Origin: Pseudarthrobacter sp. Fe7
Lineage (GTDB): Bacteria > Actinomycetota > Actinomycetes > Actinomycetales > Micrococcaceae
Length of the DNA: 64,000 bases
NCBI GenBank assembly: GCA_024372495.1
Contig: CP099977.1
Span: forward strand, 2,480,001 to 2,544,000
Direction: 5' to 3'
Below the pieces are notes generated by a model that had not been told where the DNA came from, did no database searches, and saw only the letters and a list, made by a program, of their open reading frames with translations. Positions 29,275 to 40,026 of the stretch are shown piece by piece. The translations under genes and the position numbers were made by a program. Each line of letters opens with the position of its first letter. Position 1 is the stretch's first letter.

Positions 29275-31397
29275 ATGCCCGCTGCCTACAAGGGGCTGGG
29301 CTATCACGAGCTCAATGCCATGCTGAACCTTTATGGTCCCAATGGCGAAATCCAGTTCGGTGCCGACCGTGAGGCCGCGCACCAGTACTTCCTGCAGCAC
29401 GTTAACAACAACACCGTGTTCTTCCATGACCTGGAGGAGAAGCTCGACTACCTGGTGAAGAACCAGTACTACGAGCGCGAGACGCTGGACCAGTACACGA
29501 TGAACTTCATTCGTGAGCTGTTCAACCGCGCCTACAAGAAGAAGTTCCGCTTCGAGACGTTCCTGGGCGCGTTCAAGTTCTACACCTCGTACACACTGAA
29601 GACGTTCGACGGCAAACGTTTCCTGGAGCGCTACGAGGACCGCGTCTGCATGGTGGCCCTGCACCTGGCCCGCGGCAACGAACAGCTTGCCCTGCAGATG
29701 GTGGACGAGATCATCGACGGCCGCTTCCAGCCGGCCACCCCCACGTTCCTGAATGCCGGCAAGAAGCAGCGCGGCGAGCCTGGTCTCCTGCTTCCTGCTG
29801 CGTATCGAAGACAACATGGAGTCGATCGGACGCTCCATCAACTCCGCGCTGCAGCTGTCCAAGCGCGGCGGCGGCGTCGCGTTCGCCCTGACCAACATCC
29901 GCGAAGTTGGCGCGCCCATCAAGCAGATCGAGAACCAGTCTTCGGGCGTCATCCCCGTGATGAAGCTCCTCGAAGACAGCTTCTCCTACGCCAACCAGGC
30001 TCGGTGCCCGCCAGGGTGCCGGCGCCGTGTACCTGCACGCCCACCACCCGGACATCTACCGGTTCCTGGACACCAAGCGGGAGAACGCGGACGAAAAGAT
30101 CCGCATCAAGACCCTCTCCCTGGGCGTTGTCATCCCGGACATCACGTTCGAGCTGGCCAAGAAGGACGAGGACATGTACCTGTTCTCGCCCTACGACGTG
30201 GAACGCGTCTACGGCATGCCCTTCTCCGACGTCTCGGTCACCGAGAAGTACTACGAGATGGTGGACGACTCCCGGATCAAGAAGACCAAGATCAAGGCCC
30301 GCGAGTTCTTCCAGACCCTCGCCGAGATCCAGTTCGAGTCCGGCTACCCGTACATCATGTTTGAGGACACCGTGAACCGGGCCAACCCGATCGACGGCAA
30401 GATCATCATGTCCAACCTGTGCTCGGAAATCCTCCAGGTTTCCCAGCCCACCACGTACAACGATGACCTGTCCTACGACGAGACCGGCAAGGACATCTCC
30501 TGCAACCTGGGCTCGCTGAACATCGCCAAGACCATGGACTCCCCGGACTTCGGCCTGACCATCGAGACGGCCATCCGGTCCCTCTCTGCAGTGTCCGACA
30601 TGTCCAACATCACCTCTGTGCCGTCCATCGCCAAGGGCAACGACCAGAGCCACGCCATCGGCCTGGGCCAGATGAACCTGCACGGCTACCTGGCCCGTGA
30701 GCGGGTCCACTATGGCTCAGAAGAGGGTCTGGACTTCACCAACATCTACTTCTACTCAGTGGTCTACCACGCTGTCCGGGCCTCAAACCTGCTGGCTATC
30801 GAGACCGGCCAGACGTTCGGCGGTTTTGAGAAGTCCAAGTACGCGTCCGGCGAGTTCTTCGACAAGTACACGGAGCAGGAGTGGGTGCCGCAGACCGAGA
30901 AGGTCCGCGACCTGTTCAAGAACGTGCACATCCCCACGCAGGCTGATTGGCTGGCGCTGAAGGCCTCGGTCATGGAGCACGGCATCTACAACCAGAACCT
31001 GCAGGCCGTGCCGCCCACCGGCTCCATCTCCTATATCAACAACTCCACCTCATCGATCCACCCGGTGGCGTCCAAGATCGAGATCCGCAAGGAAGGCAAG
31101 CTGGGCCGCGTTTACTATCCGGCGCCGTACCTGACCAACGACAACCTGGAGTACTACCAGGACGCGTACGAGATTGGCTACGAAAAGGTCATTGACACCT
31201 ACGCTGCCGCCACCCAGCACGTGGACCAGGGCCTGTCGCTGACGCTGTTCTTCAAGGACACCGCCACCACCCGCGACATCAACAAGGCCCAGATCTACGC
31301 CTGGAAGAAGGGCATCAAGACGATCTACTACATCCGTCTCCGCCAGCTCGCGCTGGAAGGGACTGAGGTTGAGGGTTGTGTCAGCTGCATGCTCTAG
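29275..31397 (+). CDS. nrdE: Class Ib ribonucleotide reductase alpha subunit (two frameshifts)
   Basis: About 706 residues after repair; reduces ribonucleoside diphosphates to deoxyribonucleotides. [20 protein letters not shown] at the N-terminus, the repaired [20 protein letters not shown] carrying an active-site Cys, SNLCSEI and the C-terminal EGCVSCML with its redox Cys pair are visible. The ATG at 29275 follows CAGGAG. Two AGCT lesions: extra C at about 29779 (GGCGAGCCTGGTC) and extra G at about 29999 (AACCAGGCTCGG), repaired to [20 protein letters not shown]. An essential enzyme, so these shifts are unlikely to be real. Confidence 0.95.
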
Positions 31398-31403
31398 CTG
31401 TAG

Positions 31404-32468
<1,065 letters not shown>

Positions 32469-32505
32469 TACGACGACGCCGCCGCCCGCGATACCTCCCT
32501 CCGGA

Positions 32506-34088
32506 TTATTTGTTGAGACCAAGGGACTCCGTACACGTCGTGCGGAGTCCTTTGGTCTTCCCCCGCAGCTCATCTGGCATCGAGGTAGGCCCTGAGGAAC
32601 TCTTCCCCGCCGAAGGCGGTATTTGGAGATAGTCCACAGTCCCGCCCAGGGCGGCCGGCATAGGCGGGCAAGGCCGTTGTGGTTGCCACTGCCCGGCTTC
32701 TGGCGCGAGCGACGACGGCCAGTGTGGCGGTTCCCAGTCCTGGTGTTCGCTTCTGTAGTTGCGCCCCGAGGGTGAGATCCAGCCGGGCGGCTCAAGCTTG
32801 GTTCCCGCCGTTGGTTTCCAACCGATGACGTGTCTGAGTCTGTGATGCTTGGGGCAGGGCTGTCCCAGGTTGCTGATCCCGGTAGTTCCGCCATGGTCCC
32901 AGGCCAGGAGATGGTCAGCCTCGTTGTCCAGCGAATGGTTGCTGCACCCGGGAAATGGGCATTTGCCGTCGCGCATCCGCAGCCAGTTCCGCATCGCCTT
33001 TGTGAGCCGGTAGCTGGTCCGGCCGATTTCCAAAGGTGCCCCATCGCGTGGGTCCACGAGCACGCGATGGAACGAATCTGCTCCATTGGCCACCAGATTC
33101 CGAGCCATGGAGGCGGGTATGGGTCCGAACCCGTCCAGCATCGCTGGCTCCTCCGTCACTCCGAGCAGGGAGAACACAGGTACGGTTACCAGGACCTCGG
33201 CCCGGGGCGTGGGGACATCGGCTGGACCGGCACCCCTGCCGCGGTGCCGGTGCTGCCGCTGCTGCAGCGGGTGCAGCCGATGTGGTTGCGAAGGGCTGCC
33301 GTTGCGAGAATGTCTGCCCGCAACTGGGTGAGCGTTCGGTCCTCGTGGGGGCCCTGGAGGCCCCGCGCGATCGCGGTGATGCGGTTCCAGATCGCAGCCG
33401 CCTGGTCCGCTGGCAGGTAGGCGGACACCCGGGCCATCCCGTCCTGCTCGGGGGTATATTCCAGGCATCTGTCCTGCATACCCTTCGCATGGCGTTTTTC
33501 GATGCTGTCCGGGTGGTGGCGTTCCCGCCAGATCCGGGCCTTCCGCCGGAACCTATAGGCGGGCATCTCGCCGGCCGGGCAGCCGGGGGCAGGGTTGGCC
33601 GCGCCGGCATCGAGGAAGTGGGCTTCAAGTGCGCCCGCTGCCTCGCGGTCTAGGGTCGCGGTTTCGTCCACCATCACCTTGGCGTGTTGCCACGAAACTA
33701 TCCCCTCCTGAACTGCCGCCAGGGTCCGGGGTAGGAACGTATTCAAAGCGTGGGATTGCTCAAGCAGCATGCCTGCGGCCCGGTCGCCGATGGCCAGTAC
33801 GCAGCCTACCTCAGCCGCTATCGCCATCTCCTTGGCCTGGACTGGCATGTCCAGGGGCGCAGCGGACCGCGCGGAGTCGGCGTAGGCAGTGACTGCCGCT
33901 GACTTCAATGCCGCGATCCGGGCTTCTATGCGTGCAACCCCGGCAAGGATATCCAAGCACCCGTCAGCGATGGCGGCCAGTGGATCGGCCGAGAGGTTCC
34001 TGCAACCTGGCTGAACAATTTCGGTGCGGAGCAGGGCTATCGCGGCGCCGATCATCTCAAAAGCCTCAACCACCGCTTCGCTTGCCAT
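32506..34088 (-). CDS. DUF222/HNH endonuclease protein (frameshifted)
   Basis: About 527 residues after repair. The long N-terminal DUF222 helical domain contains GIVSWQHAKVMVDETATLD and ARVSAYLPADQAAAIWNRI; the C-terminal HNH module reads CPFPGCSNHSLDNEADHLLA followed by WDHGGTTGISNLGQPCPKHH, with paired Cys and the DH catalytic pair. A missing base in the C4 run at 33233-33236 splits the gene. Such genes occur in many copies in Arthrobacter and often carry mobile introns or inteins in relatives; their job is unclear. The start at 34088 is the Met before ASEAVVEAFEMIG. Confidence 0.85.
32516..32558. terminator. Bidirectional terminator between nrdF and the HNH gene
   Basis: A 19-bp stem with two G-T pairs, AGACCAAGGGACTCCGTAC with GTGCGGAGTCCTTTGGTCT, loop 5 nt. 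It overlaps the last codons of the minus-strand HNH gene and ends the nrd operon on the plus strand. Confidence 0.8.
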
Positions 34089-34199
34089 GTGTTCATTATG
34101 AAAGGGGGTCTGACATTCACGTCTACGTCTTCTGGAGCGCCGCACGGCGCGTTCGTCGTGGACTTCCTCCCGGGAAGCGGATTCGTGCTGGTGTGGGTT

Positions 34200-34385
34200 A
34201 GGGCGTGTCTCCTAAACCTGATGACCGCGTCGGGGATGCTCAATGAGTGTCTTGTACGTCTGTTCTGACTGACGGTCAATGGGCCCGGATCCAGCCGTTA
34301 CTGCCGTCCTCTGCCGGCCCGGCGGTCGCCCTTTCGGGACGACCGCCGGGTGGTCGAGGTCATCATCTACCGGTAGCGATGCGCA
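34200..34385 (+). mobile_element. Truncated IS5-type insertion sequence remnant
   Basis: The stretch begins with GGGCGTGTCTCCTAAACC, which looks like the left terminal repeat of an IS5-family element, and continues into the first codons of a transposase. After about 180 bp all IS similarity visible to me stops and the DUF3090 gene end follows, so right end and catalytic domain are missing. The rest of 34089-34419 has no other gene I can support. Confidence 0.6.
34247..34377 (+). pseudogene. Transposase N-terminal fragment (DUF4096, IS5 family)
   Basis: Starting at GTG 34247, VLTDGQWARIQPLLPSSAG matches the opening of IS5/IS4-type transposases. After that the family sequence resumes in another frame as PFRDDRRVVEVIIYR, then a stop. 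The frame break and the loss of the DDE domain show a dead remnant. Confidence 0.65.
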
Positions 34386-34419
34386 GCATGCGGGGTCATT
34401 TTTGTTTGGGTTGCCGGCA

Positions 34420-34975
34420 TCACATTTCGGGCGGCGTGCAGGTATGTCCGTCGGCATCCATCGGATAGCCGCAGAGCGGACATAGGGGCCGCCCTGCACC
34501 CACCACCTCGCGTGTGCGCTTGGTGAATGCGCGGGCGGTCCCAACCGGCATCCGCACCAGCAGCATTTCGGGTACTTCGACGCCGTCCTGGTCGAGCGCT
34601 TCGTCGGTATCGCCGGCCTCAACATCGATGATTGGGTAAGCCTCGATGACCACCTGCGCGGTCGTTGGGTCCCAACCCAGGCTCATGGCGCCCGTTCGAA
34701 ACTGCTCCTGAACCGACTCGAGCTGATCGTTGTCGACCAGTTCAATGGGAGTACCCGTGGGAACGCTGAAGGGGTTGCCCTCGAGCGCGATGAGTTGGTC
34801 CAGGATGTCGTCAATCTTCTCGGCGAGCCTGGGCCGACTGTTGCTTCTCCATGGCGACACTCACCAGTTGGCTACCTGCGCGCACCTGCAGGTAGAACGT
34901 CCGCGCCCCCGGAACGCCAAGGGTGCCGATGACCACCCGGTCAGGCCAGGAAAACTCGTGAACACGTGTAGGCAT
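34420..34975 (-). CDS. DUF3090 protein (frameshifted)
   Basis: About 184 residues after repair. MPTRVHEFSWPDRVVIGTLG, ARTFYLQVRAGSQLVSVAME and the C-terminal GRPLCPLCGYPMDADGHTC, a likely zinc-binding tail with CxxC, define the family, which is restricted to actinobacteria. The lesion is at about 34827 (plus-strand GGCGAGCCTGGGCC for GGCGAGCTGGGCC). Relatives usually stand beside a histidine-phosphatase-like gene; here neither neighbour is one. Function unknown. Confidence 0.82.
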
Positions 34976-35292
34976 GCCAGTATCTTAGGCGACATGGCGT
35001 CCACGGCCTGCCGGCGACTCGGGTCTTCGCGGAGACGAACCTGGTAGGGGCCGGCGGCGGTTTGGGGGCGGCATCCGGTCTCTGGATGCTCAGCCGCCGG
35101 CCCTGTCCCAAGTATTGGGCCCTGCCCCAGCAGCAGGATCCTGATGTCAACGATAGGAGTGGCGCCTAAACGGCAGCCCACGATAGGCGCAAGGTTCGCT
35201 CAAGACTGGTTCCCTGCCGTTCAGCGCAACGATCCGGCGGCAAAGCCCCAGGGGCTGTCTGGTCAGTCCCATGCCGCGGGCACAATGGGCTG
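34976..35292. other. Intergenic region without a supported gene
   Basis: 317 bp between divergent genes. A minus-strand open frame runs through it, but its composition is that of a shadow and it lacks any family feature. I expected a DUF3090 partner gene here and see none. Promoters of both flanking genes must lie here. Confidence 0.6.
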
Positions 35293-35781
35293 ATGGGGTT
35301 CCGGACTCGCAGGACCGGTCAGCGGTGGCTTCGGGCAGCAAGTGCGGCCGCGGCTGGTGCTCTGCTGGCGTGTGCAGCATCCTCTTGTGGGGGCTCCTGG
35401 CAAGGTGAGCCGCCCTGTTTCCCGCCGAAGTATTCCGTCGATCCTGTTGCGGCAGGACCCGGTGACACCGTAACAGTCCAGGCCCCGGATGCGGGGTGCA
35501 ACCCCCGCTATGGAGAAAACGCCCGCATCCAGGTCACGGTCACCGATGCATCCAACCAGGAAGTCATCAACACAACCGCGCCAATGAATAACGCGGGCGG
35601 TTTCAGCTTCCGGTTCAAGGTCCCGCTCCACGTGGCTCCGGGAAAGGCCGCCGTCGAGGCCTACCCCTACGGCATGGATTGGTGTGATGACACGGGCAGG
35701 AACAACCGCGTCGCCCATCCGTCAGGATTGACCAGGACCTCATGGGCTGCCAGGACCGAGGCGCTGACCATCACGCCCTGA
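35293..35781 (+). CDS. Predicted secreted lipoprotein, unknown function
   Basis: 162 residues, intact. The N-terminus has Arg residues, a hydrophobic Ala-rich core (AASAAAAGALLACAA) and a lipobox-like SSC, so it should be exported and lipid-anchored. The mature part, with VDPVAAGPGDTVTVQAPDAG and GGFSFRFKVPLHVAPGKAAV, looks like an immunoglobulin-like beta-sandwich. No close family recognised. It stands alone on the plus strand. Confidence 0.65.
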   Translation: MGFRTRRTGQRWLRAASAAAAGALLACAASSCGGSWQGEPPCFPPKYSVDPVAAGPGDTVTVQAPDAGCNPRYGENARIQVTVTDASNQEVINTTAPMNNAGGFSFRFKVPLHVAPGKAAVEAYPYGMDWCDDTGRNNRVAHPSGLTRTSWAARTEALTITP

Positions 35782-35803
35782 GCGCTGCACCCAGCAGTGG
35801 CCG

Positions 35804-36290
35804 TCAGGCAGCACGCACGTGGGCCAGCACCAGTCCGATGGGGATGCTGACAGCGATCAACACCACCAGGGCCCGGTAACTCCATAAGGCCCAAAGAGGC
35901 CTTGAGCCAGGGCCACGAACGGTGGCCAGCATGAGCGTCAGTGACACAACCAGGAGCAGTCCTCCTGCATCAACGACCCAGGGGTTGGCCGCCAGTGTCC
36001 CGCCGATGACGGCCGCGCTTGCGCCGTTCCAGGCAACCAGGCTCCGCAACAACTCTCCAGCCTTTAAAGCGCCGCGGGGCCAGGAGGTATTGGCTGACGC
36101 CCAAGGCGCCTTGTGCCACGCCTCCAACCAGCACAAGATACGCCGCCGCCCATGATCCATGCTCAAGGCGAAGCGGGCTGGTCACGGCGGCGACGAGGCC
36201 GCCTGCGACAACACACAGCAGGGCGACGGCACCAAAGGCTGCGGCCCCCTTCACCTTGCCTGCCGGCTCCGCGCGTGACGGTTTACTCAT
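35804..36290 (-). CDS. Four-helix integral membrane protein, unknown function (frameshifted)
   Basis: About 161 residues after repair, with four predicted membrane helices: AFGAVALLCVVAGGLVAAV, AYLVLVGGVAQGALGVSQYL, GGLLLVVSLTLMLATV and ALVVLIAVSIPIGLVLAHV. The lesion is at about 36040 (plus-strand ACCAGGCTCCGC for ACCAGCTCCGC); repair gives GWRVVAELVAWNGASAAVIG. The start at 36290 is the Met before SKPSRAEPAGK. No family assigned. Confidence 0.65.
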
Positions 36291-36396
36291 GCCGTCAAAG
36301 CTACTGCACGTCAGCAGGACTACCATCAGCGCTCCGGCTTTCTCATCTGCCCAGGCTCACGTGCCTGGTCAACCAGGCACGACGACGGCGGGCGGC

Positions 36397-37344
36397 CTAC
36401 GCGTCCCCGGCCTTGCCATAAAGCGCCAGCAGATCGCGGCTGAACTCGTGGGGGGATGTTTCGCATGGGCTGTGTCCGCCCCGGTATACCCCGATCCTGG
36501 CCCGGATGGCCTGGGCAAACAGCCGGTGCAGCTGCAGCGGCCACAGGTCATGTTCGCCCACTGCCACGAACTTTGGGAGCGGCGCCTGCGCCAATGCGTC
36601 CCGAAGATCCGGGACGTTCTGCATGAGCGTATAGATATCGCGGACGGCGGCGCGGCGGGTGAAACGGAAACGGTAGTTGACGAACCGTTGCCGTCCCGGC
36701 GGCACGTGCGCCACCCTGCCGCTTCGGATCCCCCAGATCAGCAGGGCTGCGCCGGCCCGGCCGTTCACCCACGTGCTGAACCGGCCTATGCGGCTCACCC
36801 CCTTGAAACTCTGGCCGGGTTCCGGTGGGCACCCCAGAAAGGTGATGGACCGGAAGAGTCCTGGCCGCTGTATGTAGGCGATCTGGGCGATGATGCCCGC
36901 GAAAGAATATGCCACCACGTGGGCAGGGGTGGCTGTGATTTCCAGGACGGCCAGGAAGTCGTCCACGAACAGCTGGTAGTCGTAATGTTTCCTGGGCGGC
37001 ACCAGGTTCTCCGGGCCCGCCGCTGCTGACTGGTACTGGCCCGCCAGGTCATACGTCAGCGCATAGTAGCCGGCCGCGGCGAGGTCAGGCATCATGAGCG
37101 AGAAATCCTCCTTGGACCCCGTGGCGCCTGGTACCAACAGGACGCAGGGATCGGCCGGATTGCCCAGCGCCATGGCGGCAAGACTGCCGCTGGGAACGTT
37201 GATGGTGAACTGCTCCGAACCCGGTGGTGGAATTGACCAATCAACGTCGCCCAAGTCCGCATCCAGCAGGGCAGCCGCATCCACACGGGCAGAACCGAAC
37301 TCCTCAGGATCAACCCCGTGCTCGCTCCGGCCCGGCTCCGCCAT
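36397..37344 (-). CDS. Alpha/beta-hydrolase
   Basis: 315 residues, intact. The oxyanion region VLLVPGATGSKEDFSLMMP, the nucleophile elbow HVVAYSFAGIIAQIAY with Ser in an unusual AYSFAG context instead of GxSxG, the acid in AVGEHDLWPL and the His in YRGGHSPCETSPHEF complete a plausible triad. Probably an esterase, lipase or haloperoxidase-like enzyme; substrate unknown. Stands alone between two minus-strand genes. Confidence 0.82.
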   Translation of the reverse strand: MAEPGRSEHGVDPEEFGSARVDAAALLDADLGDVDWSIPPPGSEQFTINVPSGSLAAMALGNPADPCVLLVPGATGSKEDFSLMMPDLAAAGYYALTYDLAGQYQSAAAGPENLVPPRKHYDYQLFVDDFLAVLEITATPAHVVAYSFAGIIAQIAYIQRPGLFRSITFLGCPPEPGQSFKGVSRIGRFSTWVNGRAGAALLIWGIRSGRVAHVPPGRQRFVNYRFRFTRRAAVRDIYTLMQNVPDLRDALAQAPLPKFVAVGEHDLWPLQLHRLFAQAIRARIGVYRGGHSPCETSPHEFSRDLLALYGKAGDA

Positions 37345-37367
37345 GGTCCCAAGATAGTCCAGCTACC

Positions 37368-38237
37368 CTACATCTGCCCGCCCCCGAGGATCCGCCGCGC
37401 ATCCCTTTGAGCCTGGAGGGCCACCTCCGTCACCACCTCACCTCTCACATGGCCGGCCGCGGAGATGATGCTGCGCAGTTCAGTAACGGTCAGAGGCGGG
37501 CTGGCGCTGTGCGCCATCGCGTGGCAGTTATGGCAGAGGGGAACAAGGTCGGCGACGGGATCGAGCTGGTATGGGCTGTCCAGAACCGCCGGCGGCACCA
37601 GGTGGTGGACTCCCATCACGCCTGTCCCGGCCGCGCCGTAAGCGGACTCGAAGGAGAAGCGGCAGGCTGCGCACGACGTGCCATGGAAGGCCAGGCAGGC
37701 CCGCTGCGCGTCAGGGTCCCGCTCGTAGCGGTTCACCTGGATAGTGCTGATGTCCTCCGGCGGAAAGGTTCCGCCTGGCACCTCGACAGGATCCGTCGTC
37801 GACGGCCCAAGGTCCCGCCAAAGCCGGCGCAGGACAGCCACAGACGACGGCGGCAAGGTCACCGGTGAGGGGCCCTTCGCCGTGTCCCACAGATCACTAG
37901 GGAGTGCCTCGCAAAGGATGCCGGCACGTATCTGTTCGCCGAGCGGGAGGAGTGAATCCAAGGCCACAGCGAAGAACCAGTCAGTGGCATCGTCATCTCC
38001 GTCCGCAGGAGCCTGGTAGGGCTCGGAGGTGACGAAACCGTGCCCGATCAGGCCGCTGGCGGCATCGTTGCTGCCCGCCAGCAGGAACCACGCTTCTGTC
38101 CCCGGGCCGACGCCAGGATGGAAGCGGACACTCCAGCGGTCAAGGAACGTTCCGGACGCGGCCACCTGCGCGACGGCGGCACGGTAGTTCCAGCGGCGCA
38201 GCAAGCCGGCATCGCACCCCAGAATCACCGCAGCCAT
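37368..38237 (-). CDS. HNH endonuclease with EVE/PUA-like N-terminal domain
   Basis: 289 residues, intact. The C-terminal HNH module shows CAACRFSFESAYG, MGVHHLVPPAVLD and LVPLCHNCHAMAHS, with four Cys for zinc and an HH catalytic pair. The N-terminal part (GTFLDRWSVRFHPGVGPGTE, GLIGHGFVTSEPYQAP and VALDSLLPLGEQI) resembles EVE/PUA-like base-sensing domains found in type IV, modification-dependent restriction enzymes. If so it would cut DNA with modified cytosines. The family match is by eye and the activity is inferred. Confidence 0.72.
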   Translation of the reverse strand: MAAVILGCDAGLLRRWNYRAAVAQVAASGTFLDRWSVRFHPGVGPGTEAWFLLAGSNDAASGLIGHGFVTSEPYQAPADGDDDATDWFFAVALDSLLPLGEQIRAGILCEALPSDLWDTAKGPSPVTLPPSSVAVLRRLWRDLGPSTTDPVEVPGGTFPPEDISTIQVNRYERDPDAQRACLAFHGTSCAACRFSFESAYGAAGTGVMGVHHLVPPAVLDSPYQLDPVADLVPLCHNCHAMAHSASPPLTVTELRSIISAAGHVRGEVVTEVALQAQRDARRILGGGQM

Positions 38238-38290
38238 TGCCCACCGGACCCCGCCACGCGCCGTCGACCCCCAAGCCCAGGCAAGGGGAC

Positions 38291-38485
38291 TTAGATCGGT
38301 TCCTTGGCCAGGGCCTTGGTCTTTGCGGGCGTCTCGCGTCCCAGGCGTTCATCGAGTGTGACGCGCAGGCGGGCGGCTGCAACCTGGACGCGGTGCTCGG
38401 CCGGGGTGGGCTTCCTGGTGGCGGAACTGGCAGCGCTGCTCCGGGGAGCGTGGACAAACCGGTGCTCAGGCGACGTTGCGCTCAT
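38291..38485 (-). CDS. Small unknown protein, 64 residues
   Basis: Basic, Ala/Arg/Thr-rich, soluble, ending ETPAKTKALAKEPI. The ATG overlaps the stop of the upstream gene (ATGA), and AAGGAGGTTGG lies in front of it, a strong ribosome-binding site, which supports translation. No family recognised. Confidence 0.6.
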   Translation of the reverse strand: MSATSPEHRFVHAPRSSAASSATRKPTPAEHRVQVAAARLRVTLDERLGRETPAKTKALAKEPI

Positions 38486-39055
38486 GGTCCAACCTCCTTG
38501 GTGCTGTCTTCATCCGTCGTTCCATTCTCCCCTAAGTTTCGGCGGTCGTCCACGACGCCCGGCTCTTGCCCGGAACCGGAACCAGGCCCGGCGTCCTCCC
38601 CGTTTTCGTCGCCGGACACGCTTTTCCAGGCAATGTCGAACAGCTCAAGCTCCTCGGTGCGGGCCAGTTCGCTCCTGGCCAGGACCTCCAGTGTGGCCAG
38701 CCCCAGCGCCTTGGTCCCTTCATCCGGGTCGAGTGCCCGGTCCAGCGCCCACTGGGTGCGGCGCCACCATTCCGCCCGGCTGTCCGCCTCGGTCTTTTGC
38801 TGCAGGGCGTTGGCGTCTGCTTCGCGCTTTTGGTCCAGCGCAGTCTTGTCAGCGGTTGTGCGCTGCTTGAGCGTGCGCCAGTTGATGTAGAAGGCCAGCA
38901 GAGCCTGCGGTGAGAACAGCCAGGGGTCCGAGCCCCGCGAGGATGACCCACCAGTCCGCCGGGCCGGAATGGACTACGACGTCCAGCGGGCCGGGGAGGG
39001 AACAGGGGTCACCGGACCAGCTTAGGCCGCGGTCCGCCCGGCAGCAGGCCGACAC
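38482..39055 (-). CDS. Membrane-anchored coiled-coil protein, unknown function (frameshifted)
   Basis: About 190 residues after repair; the start is uncertain (GTG at 39055 is the first candidate). One membrane helix, WWVILAGLGPLAVLTAALLA, leads into FYINWRTLKQRTTADKTALD and a charged helical stretch likely to form a coiled coil, then LGLATLEVLARSELARTEEL. The lesion is at about 38904 (plus-strand CAGAGCCTGCGG for CAGAGCTGCGG). The C-terminal tail is Gly/Glu-rich. Coupled by overlap to the small gene downstream. Confidence 0.62.
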
Positions 39056-39070
39056 TCCCCGCCCGCTGCA

Positions 39071-39922
39071 TTAGCCGCCGCGCCGGGAAACGAGGACAGG
39101 CCCGCTGGCGTGGTGCAAAACCGCGTGGGCGGTTGACCCGATGGTCTCCCGGAGGATGCCGTGGCCCTGGGAACCCACCACAATAATCCGGGCTTCCCGG
39201 GCAAATTTGAGGATGGCGTGCGGGACCGAGGTGTCCGCAAGCACGTGGCCGTCAATGCTGACAGCAGGGGCCAGGGCGGATGAGCGCTGTAGGGCGGATG
39301 CCAGAACTTCGTCGGCCACATCCGCCGCGGCCTGCCCGGCCGGCCTGGGGTAACCGGCGGGCTCGTGGCGGATGTGGACCACCGTGAGGGGTGCATGCCA
39401 CGCCGACGCCAGGGAACACGCGTCCTCCAGGGCAGAGGGGGAACCTGATGCATCGACGGCGGCGACCACCGGTCCTTCAGGGTGCAGTTCCTGCCGGATC
39501 ACCGCAACAGGGCAGGTGGCCGTGGCAGCAAGTTCCAGGCTGACGGATCCCACGAGGAGCCCAAGGAAGCCGCCCAGGCCGCGGCTGCCCACCACCAGCA
39601 TCCGTTCGCTGGCGGAAATCCCGGCCAAGAGCTGCGCAGGAAGCCCATGGAGCAGCGTGCTCCTGATCTCAAGCCCGTGAACCTCCGCGGCCGCCAGCGC
39701 CACGCCATCCTCAAGAAGGGACCGGGCTGACTCCTCCAGGCCGCTGCCGGACACACCAGGCACCGGACCGAGGTGCCGGGTCAGCAGCGGCCACAGTGAA
39801 CAATGCACCACGTGGAGGGGGCAGTTGGTGGCATGGGCGTGGCGCGCGGCCCAACGGACGGCGGCCGCAGCCTCATCCGAGCCGTCAAAGCCGGCAACAA
39901 TGGACCCTGAATCCTGCGTCAC
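39071..39922 (-). CDS. Tandem universal stress protein
   Basis: 283 residues, intact, with two Usp domains. Each has an N-terminal strand with Asp (SIVAGFDGSDEAAAAVRWA; VVAAVDASGSPSALEDA) and a C-terminal nucleotide loop (LVVGSRGLGGFLGLLVGSVS; VVGSQGHGILRETIGSTAHA) of the ATP-binding GxxG-S/T type. GTG 39922 is preferred over ATG 39955 because TCAGGAG lies 9 nt before it. A DevR-like box at 39959 lies about 40 nt upstream, shared with the divergent DUF5129 gene. Tandem Usp proteins are typical members of dormancy regulons. Confidence 0.9.
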   Translation of the reverse strand: MTQDSGSIVAGFDGSDEAAAAVRWAARHAHATNCPLHVVHCSLWPLLTRHLGPVPGVSGSGLEESARSLLEDGVALAAAEVHGLEIRSTLLHGLPAQLLAGISASERMLVVGSRGLGGFLGLLVGSVSLELAATATCPVAVIRQELHPEGPVVAAVDASGSPSALEDACSLASAWHAPLTVVHIRHEPAGYPRPAGQAAADVADEVLASALQRSSALAPAVSIDGHVLADTSVPHAILKFAREARIIVVGSQGHGILRETIGSTAHAVLHHASGPVLVSRRGG

Positions 39923-39958
39923 GTCACAGAACTCCTGACCAAAGCGGATTTTCACCGG

Positions 39959-39974
39959 CGGGACCTTCGGCCCT
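39959..39974 (+). promoter_or_regulatory. DevR/DosR-like box, copy 1
   Basis: CGGGACCTTCGGCCCT, between the divergent tandem-Usp and DUF5129 genes. Both halves are present. One of eight copies aligned on the core GACYTTTGGYCCCT. Confidence 0.7.
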
Positions 39975-40026
39975 TAGGCGGGCCTGCTCTTTGGTTTCAT
40001 CCTGATTCTAAGCAGCAGGGAGGGAC

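Noticed and set aside
34861..35181. Minus-strand frame upstream of DUF3090 as a separate gene
   Set aside because: The DUF3090 N-terminus lies in another frame across its 3' part, and the rest has no family feature or ribosome-binding site.
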